Under the pieces are notes generated by a model. It did not search any database. It saw nothing but the letters and a program-made list of their open reading frames with translations, and was not told the origin of the DNA. From Psychroflexus aurantiacus (GTDB taxonomy: Bacteria > Bacteroidota > Bacteroidia > Flavobacteriales > Flavobacteriaceae), in NCBI RefSeq assembly GCF_010820555.1, contig NZ_JAAIKD010000001.1, positions 225,885 to 289,884 on the forward strand: a DNA stretch of 64,000 bases, in the 5' to 3' direction. This document shows positions 8,279-16,421 of this stretch, piece after piece. The position numbers were made by a program, and so were the translations under genes. The stretch's first letter is position 1. Each line of letters begins with the position of its first letter.

Positions 8279-8450
8279 GGAGTAGTGAGTAGTGAGTAGT
8301 GAGTAAAAAAACTGAACTGGTAAATAGCTGCTTATTCGTGTAATCGAATATTCGAATAATCGGCTAGCGCTTGAAGGAACGATGACGAAGACGTTGAAAA
8401 CTGGCTGTTGGCTTTTGGCCATTAGCCGTCTGCATTCCGCAAGAGCGGGA
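8279..8450. repeat. Mosaic intergenic microrepeat block, copy 6
   Basis: Directly after the stop codon comes a clean GTAGTGA run with 7-bp period (8279-8304), then ACTGAACTGG, AAATAGCTGC, a TAATCG-type run (8338-8365), GGCTAGCGCTTGAAGGAACG with GACGAAGACG, and a GGCTGTTGGCTTTTGGCC run ending about 8430. The order matches copy 4. Confidence 0.8.
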
Positions 8451-8460
8451 GCGAGATGGG

Positions 8461-8500
8461 CCTGCCTGCGTTAACTTGGCAAAGGCAGGGAATCTTTTTG
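8461..8500 (+). terminator. Terminator-like GCCTGCC repeat
   Basis: CCTGCC and GGCAGG enclose about 17 bases and are followed by a TCTTTTTG tract. A near-identical unit is at 63721-63760 just after the CBS gene, and related inverted or shortened forms are at 44102-44130 and 44362-44388. It may end transcription of the barrel gene. Confidence 0.5.
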
Positions 8501-8559
8501 TTTTCGATAGGAAAGATTATTCAGCCACCGATAAGATCCTATTTTAAATTAAAGCTGTA

Positions 8560-8748
8560 TTACTTTTTACCATCGCCGTAAAAAGTAACCAAAAAGGTCT
8601 AGGCTTGCTAAAAAAATATAAGAAAAATCTACGAAATCCCCAGCCACAGATAAAAAATAACTCATCACGCAAAAGCGTGACTCAAACAGATTTTTATCTT
8701 TTAGCCAATCCTGCTTCCTTGATTTTCAATATTTTTTTAGTAGGCCAG
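8560..8748. repeat. Structured palindromic element, copy 1
   Basis: A perfect 11-bp hairpin (TTACTTTTTAC, loop CATCGCC, GTAAAAAGTAA; 8560-8588) precedes a long imperfect palindrome running from CTAGGCTT (8599) to TAGGCCAG (8748), with a central hairpin CACGC-AAAA-GCGTG (8666-8679). A second copy with different but again complementary stems lies at 43823-43995. No coding potential was seen. Confidence 0.8.
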
Positions 8749-9108
8749 TTTTAAATTCTTAACTGTTATTAATAAAAAAATCTAGATTCTTTACTATTCA
8801 CTTTAATTCTAATTGTTTTAACATCGAATTGCCTGTACTGAGCGCAGTCGAAGTAGAGTGAGATGGAATGGGGAGTAGATATTAGATTTCAGATGTTAGA
8901 AAATGGAGAAAAGAACATAGAACAAAGAGGGATGACCTTCCCTAAATAGCGTTGACCATTTTGGTTAATATGCTAATTTTTTATTTTCATAATTCTATAC
9001 CCACCAATCAAAGACTCACAAACTACTCAACTGACGTTGACAACTAGTTACCCGGTCTACCAGTCTACCGGTTTTCCAACAGTTCACTATTCACTACTCA
9101 CTTTATTA
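8749..9108. repeat. Mosaic block, copy 7, with a CTGAGCGCAGTCGAAGT unit
   Basis: This gene-free stretch contains a dispersed unit CTGAGCGCAGTCGAAGT (8836-8852), a purine-rich run (GGAGAAAAGAACATAGAAC, 8910-8930), the CCCTAAATAGCGTTGACC block (8940-8957), an ACTCACAAACTACTC run (9012-9030), a CCGGTCTACCAGTCTACC run (9051-9071) and TTCACTATTCACTACTCAC (9084-9102). Module order agrees with the other copies. Confidence 0.75.
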
Positions 9109-9315
9109 CTACATAAACGAATCGTAATACCACATACTACTATCAAATCTGTAATCGTCGTTTTGGGAGTCCTGAAGGGATTGGTCTGAAAAGACCTGGA
9201 GGGTGGGCTTGCCGCTTACCGGTTTGATGGCGGACACGTAGCCGGCAGGAATAAATAAAATGTGGTGATCCTCTGCTTTGAGAATGTATTCTTTTAGTTT
9301 GAAAAAAGAGATTCC
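9109..9315 (-). pseudogene. 3' remnant of a WxcM-like sugar epimerase/cupin gene
   Basis: An open frame of 68 codons ends at a TAG (9109-9111) and has no start codon. The segment ILFIPAGYVSAIKPV, then LQVFSD and NDDYRFDSSMWYYD resembles the C-terminal end of Bacteroidota WxcM-like sugar epimerases (usual pattern: VPGGYANGFKAL, FSD, NDDYRF). Two stop codons lie immediately upstream, in sequence that no longer aligns, so about two thirds of the gene is missing. It is less AT-rich than the glycan cluster next to it and lies at the cluster's distal edge, consistent with debris from an earlier gene replacement (inference). Confidence 0.65.
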
Positions 9316-9374
9316 TTAGTCTTAGAAAAACTCTTCCAGCTTAGGTTGGGCAGAGAGAATAAAAAGCATTCAGT

Positions 9375-10031
9375 TTATGAATGAAACTTGATGGGTTTTG
9401 CAGGAATTCCTACAGCGGTGCAATTTGCAGGTAAAGATTTTGCAACAACGGCTCCAGCACCAACAATAGTATTTTCTCCAATCTGTAATTGATTAATTAT
9501 TTTTGCGCCTGTACCTACGTAAACTCTCTCTTCTATTATGACTTCTCCTGAAATGTTTACTGAAGGCATAAATGAGGAGAAACTTTTAATTTCAGTATCG
9601 TGACCTACTGTACAAGACAGGTTTAAAGTAACGAAATCTCTTATTTTAATATTACAAGTAATAACTGTATTAGCGCAAATAACACATCCTTTTCCTACTG
9701 TAACATCGTCTTTCCCTAGCCAAACATTGGGATGAATAAGAGTAGGATATTTGAATTCAAAATTTTCTAATCGTTTAATTATATTTTTTTTTACATCAGA
9801 AACTCCAATACCCAATGCTATTGATATTTTATCGTCCCTTTTTGTCAAATCATCAATTGAACCTAGATAGGGCAACCCATTAATAATGTTTGGTAAGTTA
9901 CCATCATCATCATAGAAACCGATAATATCATACTTAGGTTTGGCTTCATTAATTTGATCTATCAACATTTTTACTTCACGACCAAAACCTCCAGCTCCTA
10001 TAATTGCTATTTTACCTTTCATAGTTTTCAT
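9375..10031 (-). CDS. PglD/NeuD-like sugar acetyltransferase
   Basis: This 218-residue cytoplasmic enzyme has an N-terminal Rossmann-like domain (IAIIGAGGFGREVKML) and a C-terminal left-handed beta-helix of hexapeptide repeats (VGKGCVICANTVI, IGENTIVGAGAVVAKSL, ending VGIPAKPIKF). The family acetylates amino-sugar nucleotides, e.g. UDP-4-amino sugars in bacillosamine synthesis. It follows a PglC-like transferase, its usual partner. Two starts are possible: ATG 10031 (MKTMKGK) or ATG 10022 (MKGKIAII, more family-like). The upstream ATG lies inside a 13-bp tandem repeat that spans the whole spacer to the previous gene. The aminotransferase and dehydratase that normally complete the pathway are not next to it. 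Confidence 0.88.
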   Translation of the reverse strand: MKTMKGKIAIIGAGGFGREVKMLIDQINEAKPKYDIIGFYDDDGNLPNIINGLPYLGSIDDLTKRDDKISIALGIGVSDVKKNIIKRLENFEFKYPTLIHPNVWLGKDDVTVGKGCVICANTVITCNIKIRDFVTLNLSCTVGHDTEIKSFSSFMPSVNISGEVIIEERVYVGTGAKIINQLQIGENTIVGAGAVVAKSLPANCTAVGIPAKPIKFHS

Positions 10032-10061
10032 TATTAGTTTTCATTATTAGTTTTCATTATT
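10023..10061. repeat. 13-bp tandem repeat x3 between pglC and pglD
   Basis: Three perfect copies of AGTTTTCATTATT fill the spacer; the third overlaps the pglC-like stop codon (10060-10062). Read on the minus strand each unit, AATAATGAAAACT, supplies an ATG (10055-10057, 10042-10044, 10029-10031) in a different frame, since 13 is not a multiple of three. Confidence 0.95.
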
Positions 10062-10671
10062 AGTTTAATGTATCTCCTTTAAACTTTTCTGCTGTAGCTT
10101 GTCCTACCTGATTTATACCTTCTGAAACAAATACTTTTTTTATGGTTAAAAATAATATTTTTAGATCTAATGCAAAGCTTTGATTCCTGATATACTCTAC
10201 ATCCAATCTAAATTTATCTTCCCAGGAAATCGCATTTCTTCCATTTATCTGAGCCCAGCCAGTAATACCTGGTTTTACTTGGTGACGTTTTTTCTGTTCC
10301 TGGTCATATAAGGCCAAATACTCAGGTAATAAAGGACGCGGTCCCACTAAACTCATATCACCTTTAAGCACATTAATTAACTGCGGAATTTCATCTAAAG
10401 AGGTTTTGCGTACAAATTTTCCAACAACTGTTAAGCGCTTTTCATCTGGTAATAAATTCCCGTTCTTATCTGTTGCATCGTTCATGGTTTTGAACTTGAT
10501 GATTTTGAATATATGTTCGTCTTTACCTGGCCGCTTTTGAAAAAAGAAAGGTTTGCCTTGATTAGCAATGAATAAGAGTATAGTAACTATATTAAAAATT
10601 GGACTCAGCAGGAGTAAACCTATCAGAGCAGCAAGGAAGTCGAAAAGGGGTTTTATGATGGGTTTGTACAT
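10060..10671 (-). CDS. pglC: PglC-like monotopic phosphoglycosyl transferase (initial sugar transferase)
   Basis: This 203-residue membrane protein is of the bacterial sugar transferase family. It transfers a sugar phosphate from a UDP-sugar to undecaprenyl phosphate to start a lipid-linked glycan. One N-terminal hydrophobic re-entrant helix (residues 8-35) is followed by the family core: [40 protein letters not shown] with the catalytic Asp-Glu, [12 protein letters not shown], and the [13 protein letters not shown] segment. The short form without the extra WcaJ membrane domain matches PglC. It lies near the distal end of the cluster, next to the acetyltransferase gene. Confidence 0.93.
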   Translation of the reverse strand: MYKPIIKPLFDFLAALIGLLLLSPIFNIVTILLFIANQGKPFFFQKRPGKDEHIFKIIKFKTMNDATDKNGNLLPDEKRLTVVGKFVRKTSLDEIPQLINVLKGDMSLVGPRPLLPEYLALYDQEQKKRHQVKPGITGWAQINGRNAISWEDKFRLDVEYIRNQSFALDLKILFLTIKKVFVSEGINQVGQATAEKFKGDTLN

Positions 10672-10677
10672 TTGGTT

Positions 10678-10751
10678 TAGTGACTGGTTATTAGTGATGA
10701 GTGATTAGTAAGTAGTGATTGGTGACTAGTTACTATTTTACTCATTACTAG
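10678..10751. repeat. AGTGATTAG / TAGTTACTA microrepeat array, left flank of broken S23 gene
   Basis: Degenerate units such as AGTGATTAGT, GGTGACTAGTTACTA and CATTACTAGTTACTG fill the spacer from just before the pglC-like start codon to the S23 stop codon, which the array slightly overlaps. The same family fills the other flank (11112-11181). Confidence 0.85.
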
Positions 10752-11111
10752 TTACTGTTTAGATTTTACATTTCCTATAAGTCCAGACAACATCTTAGAG
10801 ATGGAAGCAAGCTTAATTTTTAGTTCTTCATTTTTGTTATTATCAATAAATCCAAGGTTTTCAGCTATAATGAGTTGTGTTTCTAATTCTGATGCACTGC
10901 CAAGAGCGATATATAAGAATTGAATGAATTCTTTCGGGGAATGTCTTGCTGCACCCTCTGCTATATTAGAAGCGATTGACACTGAGGATCGCCTAATTTG
11001 ATTTGTTAGCTCTTATAATTCTGACTTTGGGAAAGTCTCAGTTTGTTTATAGATAAAGGTAATCAATCTAATAGCTTCCTCCCAAACTTTTAAATTCTTA
11101 TGTGTTTTCAT
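10752..11111 (-). pseudogene. Four-helix-bundle (S23-family) gene broken by one nonsense codon
   Basis: Reading from the ATG at 11111 gives a full-length family protein of 119 codons (MKTHKNLKVWEEAIRLI onward; then VSIASNIAEGAAR, FIQFLYIALGSASELETQL) with a single in-frame TAA at 11013-11015 (codon 33). The codon stands where homologues keep a residue, and the frame is intact on both sides, so this is one recent substitution. A GTG at 10982 could restart a 76-residue C-terminal fragment, but it would lack the first helix. The family (PF05635) was first seen in intervening sequences of 23S rRNA genes and includes the bAvd proteins of diversity-generating retroelements; its role here is unknown. 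Confidence 0.85.
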
Positions 11112-11181
11112 GTTTTAAGTGACTGGTAACAGGTGATTAGTCATTAGTGCCTAGTCACTAGTTACTGTACACTCATTACTA
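11112..11181. repeat. AGTGATTAG / TAGTTACTA microrepeat array, right flank of broken S23 gene
   Basis: Units such as AAGTGACTGGTAAC, AGGTGATTAGTCATTAGTG and CTAGTCACTAGTTACTG run from the S23 start codon to the stop codon of the upstream glycosyltransferase. Segments CAGTAACTAGT and CCAGTCACT are shared in the same orientation with the left flank. Confidence 0.85.
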
Positions 11182-12432
11182 TTAACTAATTAAAGCATTC
11201 TTCAATACATCTAAATATCTTTTAGCAAGAACTTGTCTGTCGAAGTGTTTTTTGGCGTACTGGTAGCCGTTTTCACCCATCTGATCGAGTTGTGATTTGT
11301 CGTATTTTAAAATTTCTTTAATCCCTTTAGCTATTACTAAAGTGTTTTCTGGTTCGAGGTACACACCGCATTTTGCTTCTTGTACGAGTTCTCTAGAAAC
11401 TCCATCAATCAATAATAAAACAGGTTTTTTACAGGACATATAATCAAAGGTTTTATTGGAATAGATGGTTTTAAATGTATCTACTTTTTTCAAAACTGAA
11501 GCGCCCATGTCTGAAGCAAGTATGTATTTGAAAACTTCCGATTTCGGAACACTGTCTCTGAATATAAATTGATCTTGTAAATTTCGTTTTTTGACTTCAA
11601 CAATAAGGTCTTGTTTTTTCATCCCGTCACCAATGAGCTGAAAAACAACATTGGTTTCTTTTAAATGCTCTGCTGCATCTACCAATTGAATCAAATGGTT
11701 GGCTACACCATGAGCTCCCACATAAGTGATGATAAACTTATCTTCTAGACCCGTATTTGTTTTAAAGGCTGGCGCATCAAAATCGCTAAGTAAACTTTCG
11801 GCTAGACTAAAATCGGCTGCATTAGGAATAAAAGCAATTTTATCGGTGTCAATATTTTTCTCCTCAATCAGTTTTTTTCTAAAAGCTGGAGTAAGCACGT
11901 TTATTTTTTCAGCTCTTTTATAAATAAAAGCTTCAAACCAATAGGCAAATTTAATAATCCATTTGTTGGTTAAAACGCCGGTATCTATAGCAGATTCAGG
12001 CCATAAATCGCGTATTTCGAATACAAAAGGCTTAAGTTTTAATTTGGATAAAACATAAGCGATAATCCCCACAAATAAAGGAGGAGAAGTGACTAAAATA
12101 ACATCATAGGCTTTTCGAGTTTTAAACAAGCCTGCCCATATGCCTGAAAATACAAAAGAAAAGTAAGCCCATAATCGACCTATAAAATTGACATTGTAAC
12201 TATCGGATACATGACAGCGGATCACATCTGTATTTTTATAAAAATCCAGATCTTTGTAAAAGTATTTACCCTTGTATTTTTCAGGTTTTTTACCAGTTGC
12301 ATAGTGAACCATTCCAGAAAGCACAGTTACCTCATAGCCTAAATCTGACCAGTGCTTTACCATTTCATTAAATCGACTACCGCCTCCGTCATTTTTCTCC
12401 AGAAAATATTGATGAATTAAAAGAATGTTCAT
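11182..12432 (-). CDS. WbuB-like family 4 glycosyltransferase
   Basis: This 416-residue GT-B glycosyltransferase (GT4) probably adds a sugar to the lipid-linked repeat unit on the cytoplasmic face. The N-terminal acceptor domain opens INILLIHQYF-like (NILLIHQYFLEKNDGGGS) with the glycine loop and a membrane-associating stretch at about 85-110. The C-terminal donor domain has IITYVGAHG, FQLIGDG, and the F-K-TIYSNKTFDYMSCKKPVLLLIDG segment typical of the WbuB/WcaI group. Its start codon directly abuts the stop codon of the upstream heparinase-like gene, implying co-translation. Donor and acceptor are unknown. Confidence 0.9.
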   Translation of the reverse strand: MNILLIHQYFLEKNDGGGSRFNEMVKHWSDLGYEVTVLSGMVHYATGKKPEKYKGKYFYKDLDFYKNTDVIRCHVSDSYNVNFIGRLWAYFSFVFSGIWAGLFKTRKAYDVILVTSPPLFVGIIAYVLSKLKLKPFVFEIRDLWPESAIDTGVLTNKWIIKFAYWFEAFIYKRAEKINVLTPAFRKKLIEEKNIDTDKIAFIPNAADFSLAESLLSDFDAPAFKTNTGLEDKFIITYVGAHGVANHLIQLVDAAEHLKETNVVFQLIGDGMKKQDLIVEVKKRNLQDQFIFRDSVPKSEVFKYILASDMGASVLKKVDTFKTIYSNKTFDYMSCKKPVLLLIDGVSRELVQEAKCGVYLEPENTLVIAKGIKEILKYDKSQLDQMGENGYQYAKKHFDRQVLAKRYLDVLKNALIS

Positions 12433-14295
12433 CTAAAAATTGATTTTTGTAGTAATTTGATTTGTTTGAGTTGAGAATTGTAGATTTTGAATTGGATGTT
12501 TTTCTAAATAATACAGTGAAGCTTCAGTTGAACTCATTTTAGGTCTTAAGTTTTCTGAATTTTGATCTGTAGCTTTTAAATTAAGTTCTCCGTTGATAGG
12601 CATGTGCCAAAATACTTTTGCTTCTATTTCTTTAAGTTTATCAAAAGAATCCGTTACTGTTAACTGACTTAAGTTAGTATTCAACGCAAAACTTCTAGTG
12701 TGTTTATTTTGATTATGGTCTTTATAAGATGCAGAAAAACTATAGATGCCTGATTTTTTTTCTAAAGGTTTCTTGATTGAAGTTTTTAGCCAGCTGCCAT
12801 ATAAGAATCGACTTATTTTAGGCATTTGTTCATGATGGTCGAATTGAATGGTATTGTGTGCTGTAACCGATTTAAATCTATCAGTTTCACTCCCAGAATT
12901 ATAAGAATAAGTTCCAGAGTCACATAATATATTTTTACCATTAACCCATAAATCGACATGGAAAGCATCTGAGGAACTGGGTCTAAACTTATCTTGTGGT
13001 ATGCGCATATATAGACTTAATTGCTCCTCTTTAATATAAAGAAATTGATTATCCAACACCCCAAAGTTTGGTTGATCTGATTTATACTGGGGAAAGTTTA
13101 AATAAGCTTTAGGATAACGCCAGTATAAGGCTTCGTCAAAGCCATCGTTATCTTGATTATTAAAAACTCTTTTATTTAAAAGCACTCCAAAAAAGAGCTG
13201 AGTTGATGGTCTGAAATCGCGGTAATCGCACTGATGAAGGTTTTCAAGCATGGCTCCATCATTTGAGCCTAAATTTGGTGGATTCCCTGCTGCATTAGCT
13301 GTCATGATCATTTGCCACTCTCCTAACCTTAGTAATCGTCCGTTCACCTGGTTAGAAAATTTTGGCTCATTATAACGTTGCATAGCATACACTACCCAAC
13401 TGAGGGTGTCCACTACGACTCGTTGATAAGTCACTGATTGTTGAGCAAAAGTTCCTTTAGTGGCTATTAATTTTAAAATACGATTAATTAATATTTTACG
13501 TCCACGTTTTTTGAAGTAATTAAGTTTTTTTGAAGAAACGTTGATTTTCTTTTGGTTTAACAAATATGTTGCTCCTATGTATAATCCAGCTGCTTCTGAA
13601 GTTCCATGATTATTGTCCTGAGCAATCGCATAGTTAATGTTGCCTGAAATACGCTCCAGGTGCTCTAAAATCAGTTGTTGCAACGGTTGAGAAGCCTCAA
13701 AGTCTTGATCTAGAATTTGAGAGGCAGTCACAAGTTTCATCACTCGTATAGCCGTTTCTTGTCCACATTTCCAATTAGGCCCACAGTTTTTTGGATTTTT
13801 TTCACTCCAATCTTGTAACCAAACATTAAGCGTCATCAAGTACTTTTCGTCTCCAAAGACTTTGTAAGCACGAGCCAAATCCGTGAGCCAGTCGAAACGC
13901 GAAGGCTCCCATAAGATTTTGATATCCCCTGTATTCAAATCAAAATCGCTAAGCTCTGTCCAGTGCTTATCTGGGTTATTAAGTACAGAGTCCTCAAATG
14001 GATTTTGAAACCAGTTAGGCGGATTCCCCACCTCAAAGCTATGGTGATGGAAATAGTCTAAATGACTCTGCAAGGCAGCCTCTGCTCTTGCTCTTAGTTG
14101 CGACTTCCATTCCTCTGGATAATTGGATGCTAGAAAAGTACTTTTATAAAAATTTCCTCTTACAGGATTTCCCAATGGGAACTTTGCTTTTCGCCAGCCT
14201 AATTTAAAGGAAGTACGATACCAGAGCATATAAGCCACATTCCAATAGCCTAACTTGGGTAAAAGTGGAAATAAGAGACTAAGTTTTTTAAGCAT
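12433..14295 (-). CDS. Heparinase II/III-like (alginate-lyase fold) protein
   Basis: This 620-residue protein has an N-terminal (alpha/alpha)-toroid and a C-terminal beta-sandwich as in heparinase II/III family lyases. Visible markers are NWKCGQETAIRVM, DNNHGTSEAAGLYIGA (the Asn-His pair region), SDAFHVDLWVNGKNILCDSGTYSYN with the substrate-site Tyr, and FKSVTAHNTIQFD. No signal peptide is evident. In many glycan clusters such a gene sits beside the bi-domain oxidoreductase found immediately upstream here, where it may modify or cleave a uronic-acid polymer. The exact reaction is unknown. Confidence 0.88.
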   Translation of the reverse strand: MLKKLSLLFPLLPKLGYWNVAYMLWYRTSFKLGWRKAKFPLGNPVRGNFYKSTFLASNYPEEWKSQLRARAEAALQSHLDYFHHHSFEVGNPPNWFQNPFEDSVLNNPDKHWTELSDFDLNTGDIKILWEPSRFDWLTDLARAYKVFGDEKYLMTLNVWLQDWSEKNPKNCGPNWKCGQETAIRVMKLVTASQILDQDFEASQPLQQLILEHLERISGNINYAIAQDNNHGTSEAAGLYIGATYLLNQKKINVSSKKLNYFKKRGRKILINRILKLIATKGTFAQQSVTYQRVVVDTLSWVVYAMQRYNEPKFSNQVNGRLLRLGEWQMIMTANAAGNPPNLGSNDGAMLENLHQCDYRDFRPSTQLFFGVLLNKRVFNNQDNDGFDEALYWRYPKAYLNFPQYKSDQPNFGVLDNQFLYIKEEQLSLYMRIPQDKFRPSSSDAFHVDLWVNGKNILCDSGTYSYNSGSETDRFKSVTAHNTIQFDHHEQMPKISRFLYGSWLKTSIKKPLEKKSGIYSFSASYKDHNQNKHTRSFALNTNLSQLTVTDSFDKLKEIEAKVFWHMPINGELNLKATDQNSENLRPKMSSTEASLYYLEKHPIQNLQFSTQTNQITTKINF

Positions 14296-14303
14296 TTATA
14301 GAA

Positions 14304-16421
14304 TTACTTTATCTCTATCCATGCTTTTGACTTAAGACTCTCAATCGCTGCAAAACTAGCCTTAGTTGTGTTTACTAAACTATCAAAGGGTATAATGGCA
14401 TTGCCTTTATTTTCAATTTGCTGGACCAGTTTGGTGAATTGTGCTGAATGCCCTTTGTCCATTTTTGATTTCATTTTACTAAACCCTTTAAAACCATAGC
14501 CTTTTAAAACCCGCCAATTATCTAGCGTAAGCGTACGTTCCTGAGAATAGACCTCAACCCGTTCTTTACTATAAGATTTACTTCCATTAGAAAAATAATT
14601 AATAACCCCTGTAGAGCCATTTTCATATTTTAATAAAATACTGGCATTGTCTGTGTTTTCCTCAGGATTCACTCCCATGGCATTCAAACACACCTCTGTG
14701 ACCTTACTTCCTGTGAGATATGAAATCAAGTCAATAAAGTGACAAGCTTCTCCTACAATTCTACCACCACCTATTTTTAAATCATGTACCCATACATTTG
14801 CAGGTATCATCCCGGCATTCATAGTCGCGATCACATTTATGGGGCTGTCTGAACTTCCTAAAACTTCTTTCATCTTTGTTGCAAAGGGAGAAAAACGCCT
14901 GTTAAAACCGACAGTTAATACTGAATTACTTTTCCGGTAAGTTTCAATAATCTGATTCAACTCTTCACTAGTAAGTGCTAAAGGCTTTTCAACAAATATA
15001 TTTTTATTAGCTTCCAAGGCTTTTAAAACCATTGGAGCATGTAAATTGTGTCTGGTCGTTATTAAAACTGTATTTACAGCCTCGTCTTCAAGCACAGTAT
15101 CTACATCTGTTGTGCTTTTAGAAATATTGAATTTTTTGGCTAAAGCGGTTCCTGAAATGCCTCCGCTACTCACAACGCTGACGATGTTAGCCTTGGTTTT
15201 ACTCAATTTCGGCAGCATGGTCATTTTTGTAAAATTACCAGCACCTACAATAGCTAAACCGTTATTTTTACGGTTGTTTTCATTGCTTTTTAAAACAACC
15301 TGATTGGAATAATTAGAATTGCTATAGGTTAAAATAGAAGCTATGGCTTTGGAAGTTCCGATTTCGCCATAAATTTTTTGGTAGTCTTCTAAAGGAATGA
15401 CTTCTGTAATCAATGGTTTTACCTGAATGTTTCCAGAACTTATCGCTCCCAAAATAGTTTGAAAATTACGCTGCTCTGTCCACCTTACAAAAGCAAGTGG
15501 ATAATCCTGCCCTTGTTGTTCATATACATCATCGTAACGTCCAGGACCGTAGGAACAAGACACCTGGAACGTTAATTCCTTCTCATAAAACTCAGCTCGA
15601 CTCAGCTCTAAACCGATAACCCCAACCAAAATAATCCTTCCTCGTTTACGACTCATTTGAGCGGCCTGAGAAATCACTTCATTAGACTTTGTTGAAGCGG
15701 TTATAATGACCCCGTCGGCACCTATACCACTCGTTTTATCCATTACCGTTTTTACAGGATCATCGCCCTGCGCAGGATTAATGGTTTCTATACCAAATTG
15801 CTCTGCCAAATCTAATTTAGACTGGTCAAAGTCTATGCCTATGACTTTACAGCCATTAGCCTTAAGCAATTGAGCTGTCATCAATCCAATAAGACCCAAT
15901 CCAGTAACTACAATGGTTTCTCCTAGAGTTGGCTGGCATAAACGAATCCCTTGTAAGCCTATAGAGCCAATTACCGTAAATGCGGCTTCTTCATCGCTTA
16001 CATTATCTGGGATTTTAGCCACTAAATTTTTGGGTATAGAGACAAACTCGGCGTGTTGCCCATTGGAAGCCACACGATCCCCTACTTGAAATTCTGAAAC
16101 ATCCTCACCAACTGCAATTACCTTACCCACATTACAATAGCCTAAAGGCAAGGGCTCACCAAGTTTATTGAATACCGCTTCCAGGGTTGGTAATAAGCCT
16201 TCTGTTTTTATTTTATCCAGTACCTGCTTTACTTTATCGGGCTGTTGGCGAGCTTTGGAAATTAAGTTAGATTTCCCAAACTCTACCAGCATACGCTCTG
16301 TCCCTAGTGAGACCAAGCTTTTAGTAGTTTGAATTAATACCTGACCTGACTTTGCTTTAGGTGCCGGTACTTCTTCTAATATGGTGTCTCCTGTTTTAAA
16401 GGATTGGATGATTTGTTTCAT
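14304..16421 (-). CDS. Bi-domain oxidoreductase (MDR alcohol dehydrogenase + Gfo/Idh/MocA)
   Basis: This 705-residue fusion has an N-terminal medium-chain dehydrogenase domain of about 350 residues (NVGKVIAVGEDVSEFQVGDRV, then GLGLIGLMTAQLLKANGCKV as the Rossmann turn). It is followed by a Gfo/Idh/MocA domain from about 388 (LAIVGAGNFTKMTMLPKL, FVEKPLALT with the catalytic Lys, and VGFNRRFSPF). The pair is a known architecture in exopolysaccharide clusters, adjacent to heparinase-like genes as here. It probably oxidises or epimerises a sugar of the polymer or its precursor. It overlaps the upstream glycosyltransferase by four bases (ATGA), so translation is likely coupled. Confidence 0.88.
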   Translation of the reverse strand: MKQIIQSFKTGDTILEEVPAPKAKSGQVLIQTTKSLVSLGTERMLVEFGKSNLISKARQQPDKVKQVLDKIKTEGLLPTLEAVFNKLGEPLPLGYCNVGKVIAVGEDVSEFQVGDRVASNGQHAEFVSIPKNLVAKIPDNVSDEEAAFTVIGSIGLQGIRLCQPTLGETIVVTGLGLIGLMTAQLLKANGCKVIGIDFDQSKLDLAEQFGIETINPAQGDDPVKTVMDKTSGIGADGVIITASTKSNEVISQAAQMSRKRGRIILVGVIGLELSRAEFYEKELTFQVSCSYGPGRYDDVYEQQGQDYPLAFVRWTEQRNFQTILGAISSGNIQVKPLITEVIPLEDYQKIYGEIGTSKAIASILTYSNSNYSNQVVLKSNENNRKNNGLAIVGAGNFTKMTMLPKLSKTKANIVSVVSSGGISGTALAKKFNISKSTTDVDTVLEDEAVNTVLITTRHNLHAPMVLKALEANKNIFVEKPLALTSEELNQIIETYRKSNSVLTVGFNRRFSPFATKMKEVLGSSDSPINVIATMNAGMIPANVWVHDLKIGGGRIVGEACHFIDLISYLTGSKVTEVCLNAMGVNPEENTDNASILLKYENGSTGVINYFSNGSKSYSKERVEVYSQERTLTLDNWRVLKGYGFKGFSKMKSKMDKGHSAQFTKLVQQIENKGNAIIPFDSLVNTTKASFAAIESLKSKAWIEIK

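Noticed and set aside
10752-10982. A 76-residue intact S23 gene starting at GTG 10982
   Set aside because: The first helix of the family is encoded just upstream in the same frame behind a single TAA, so this is better described as one broken gene.
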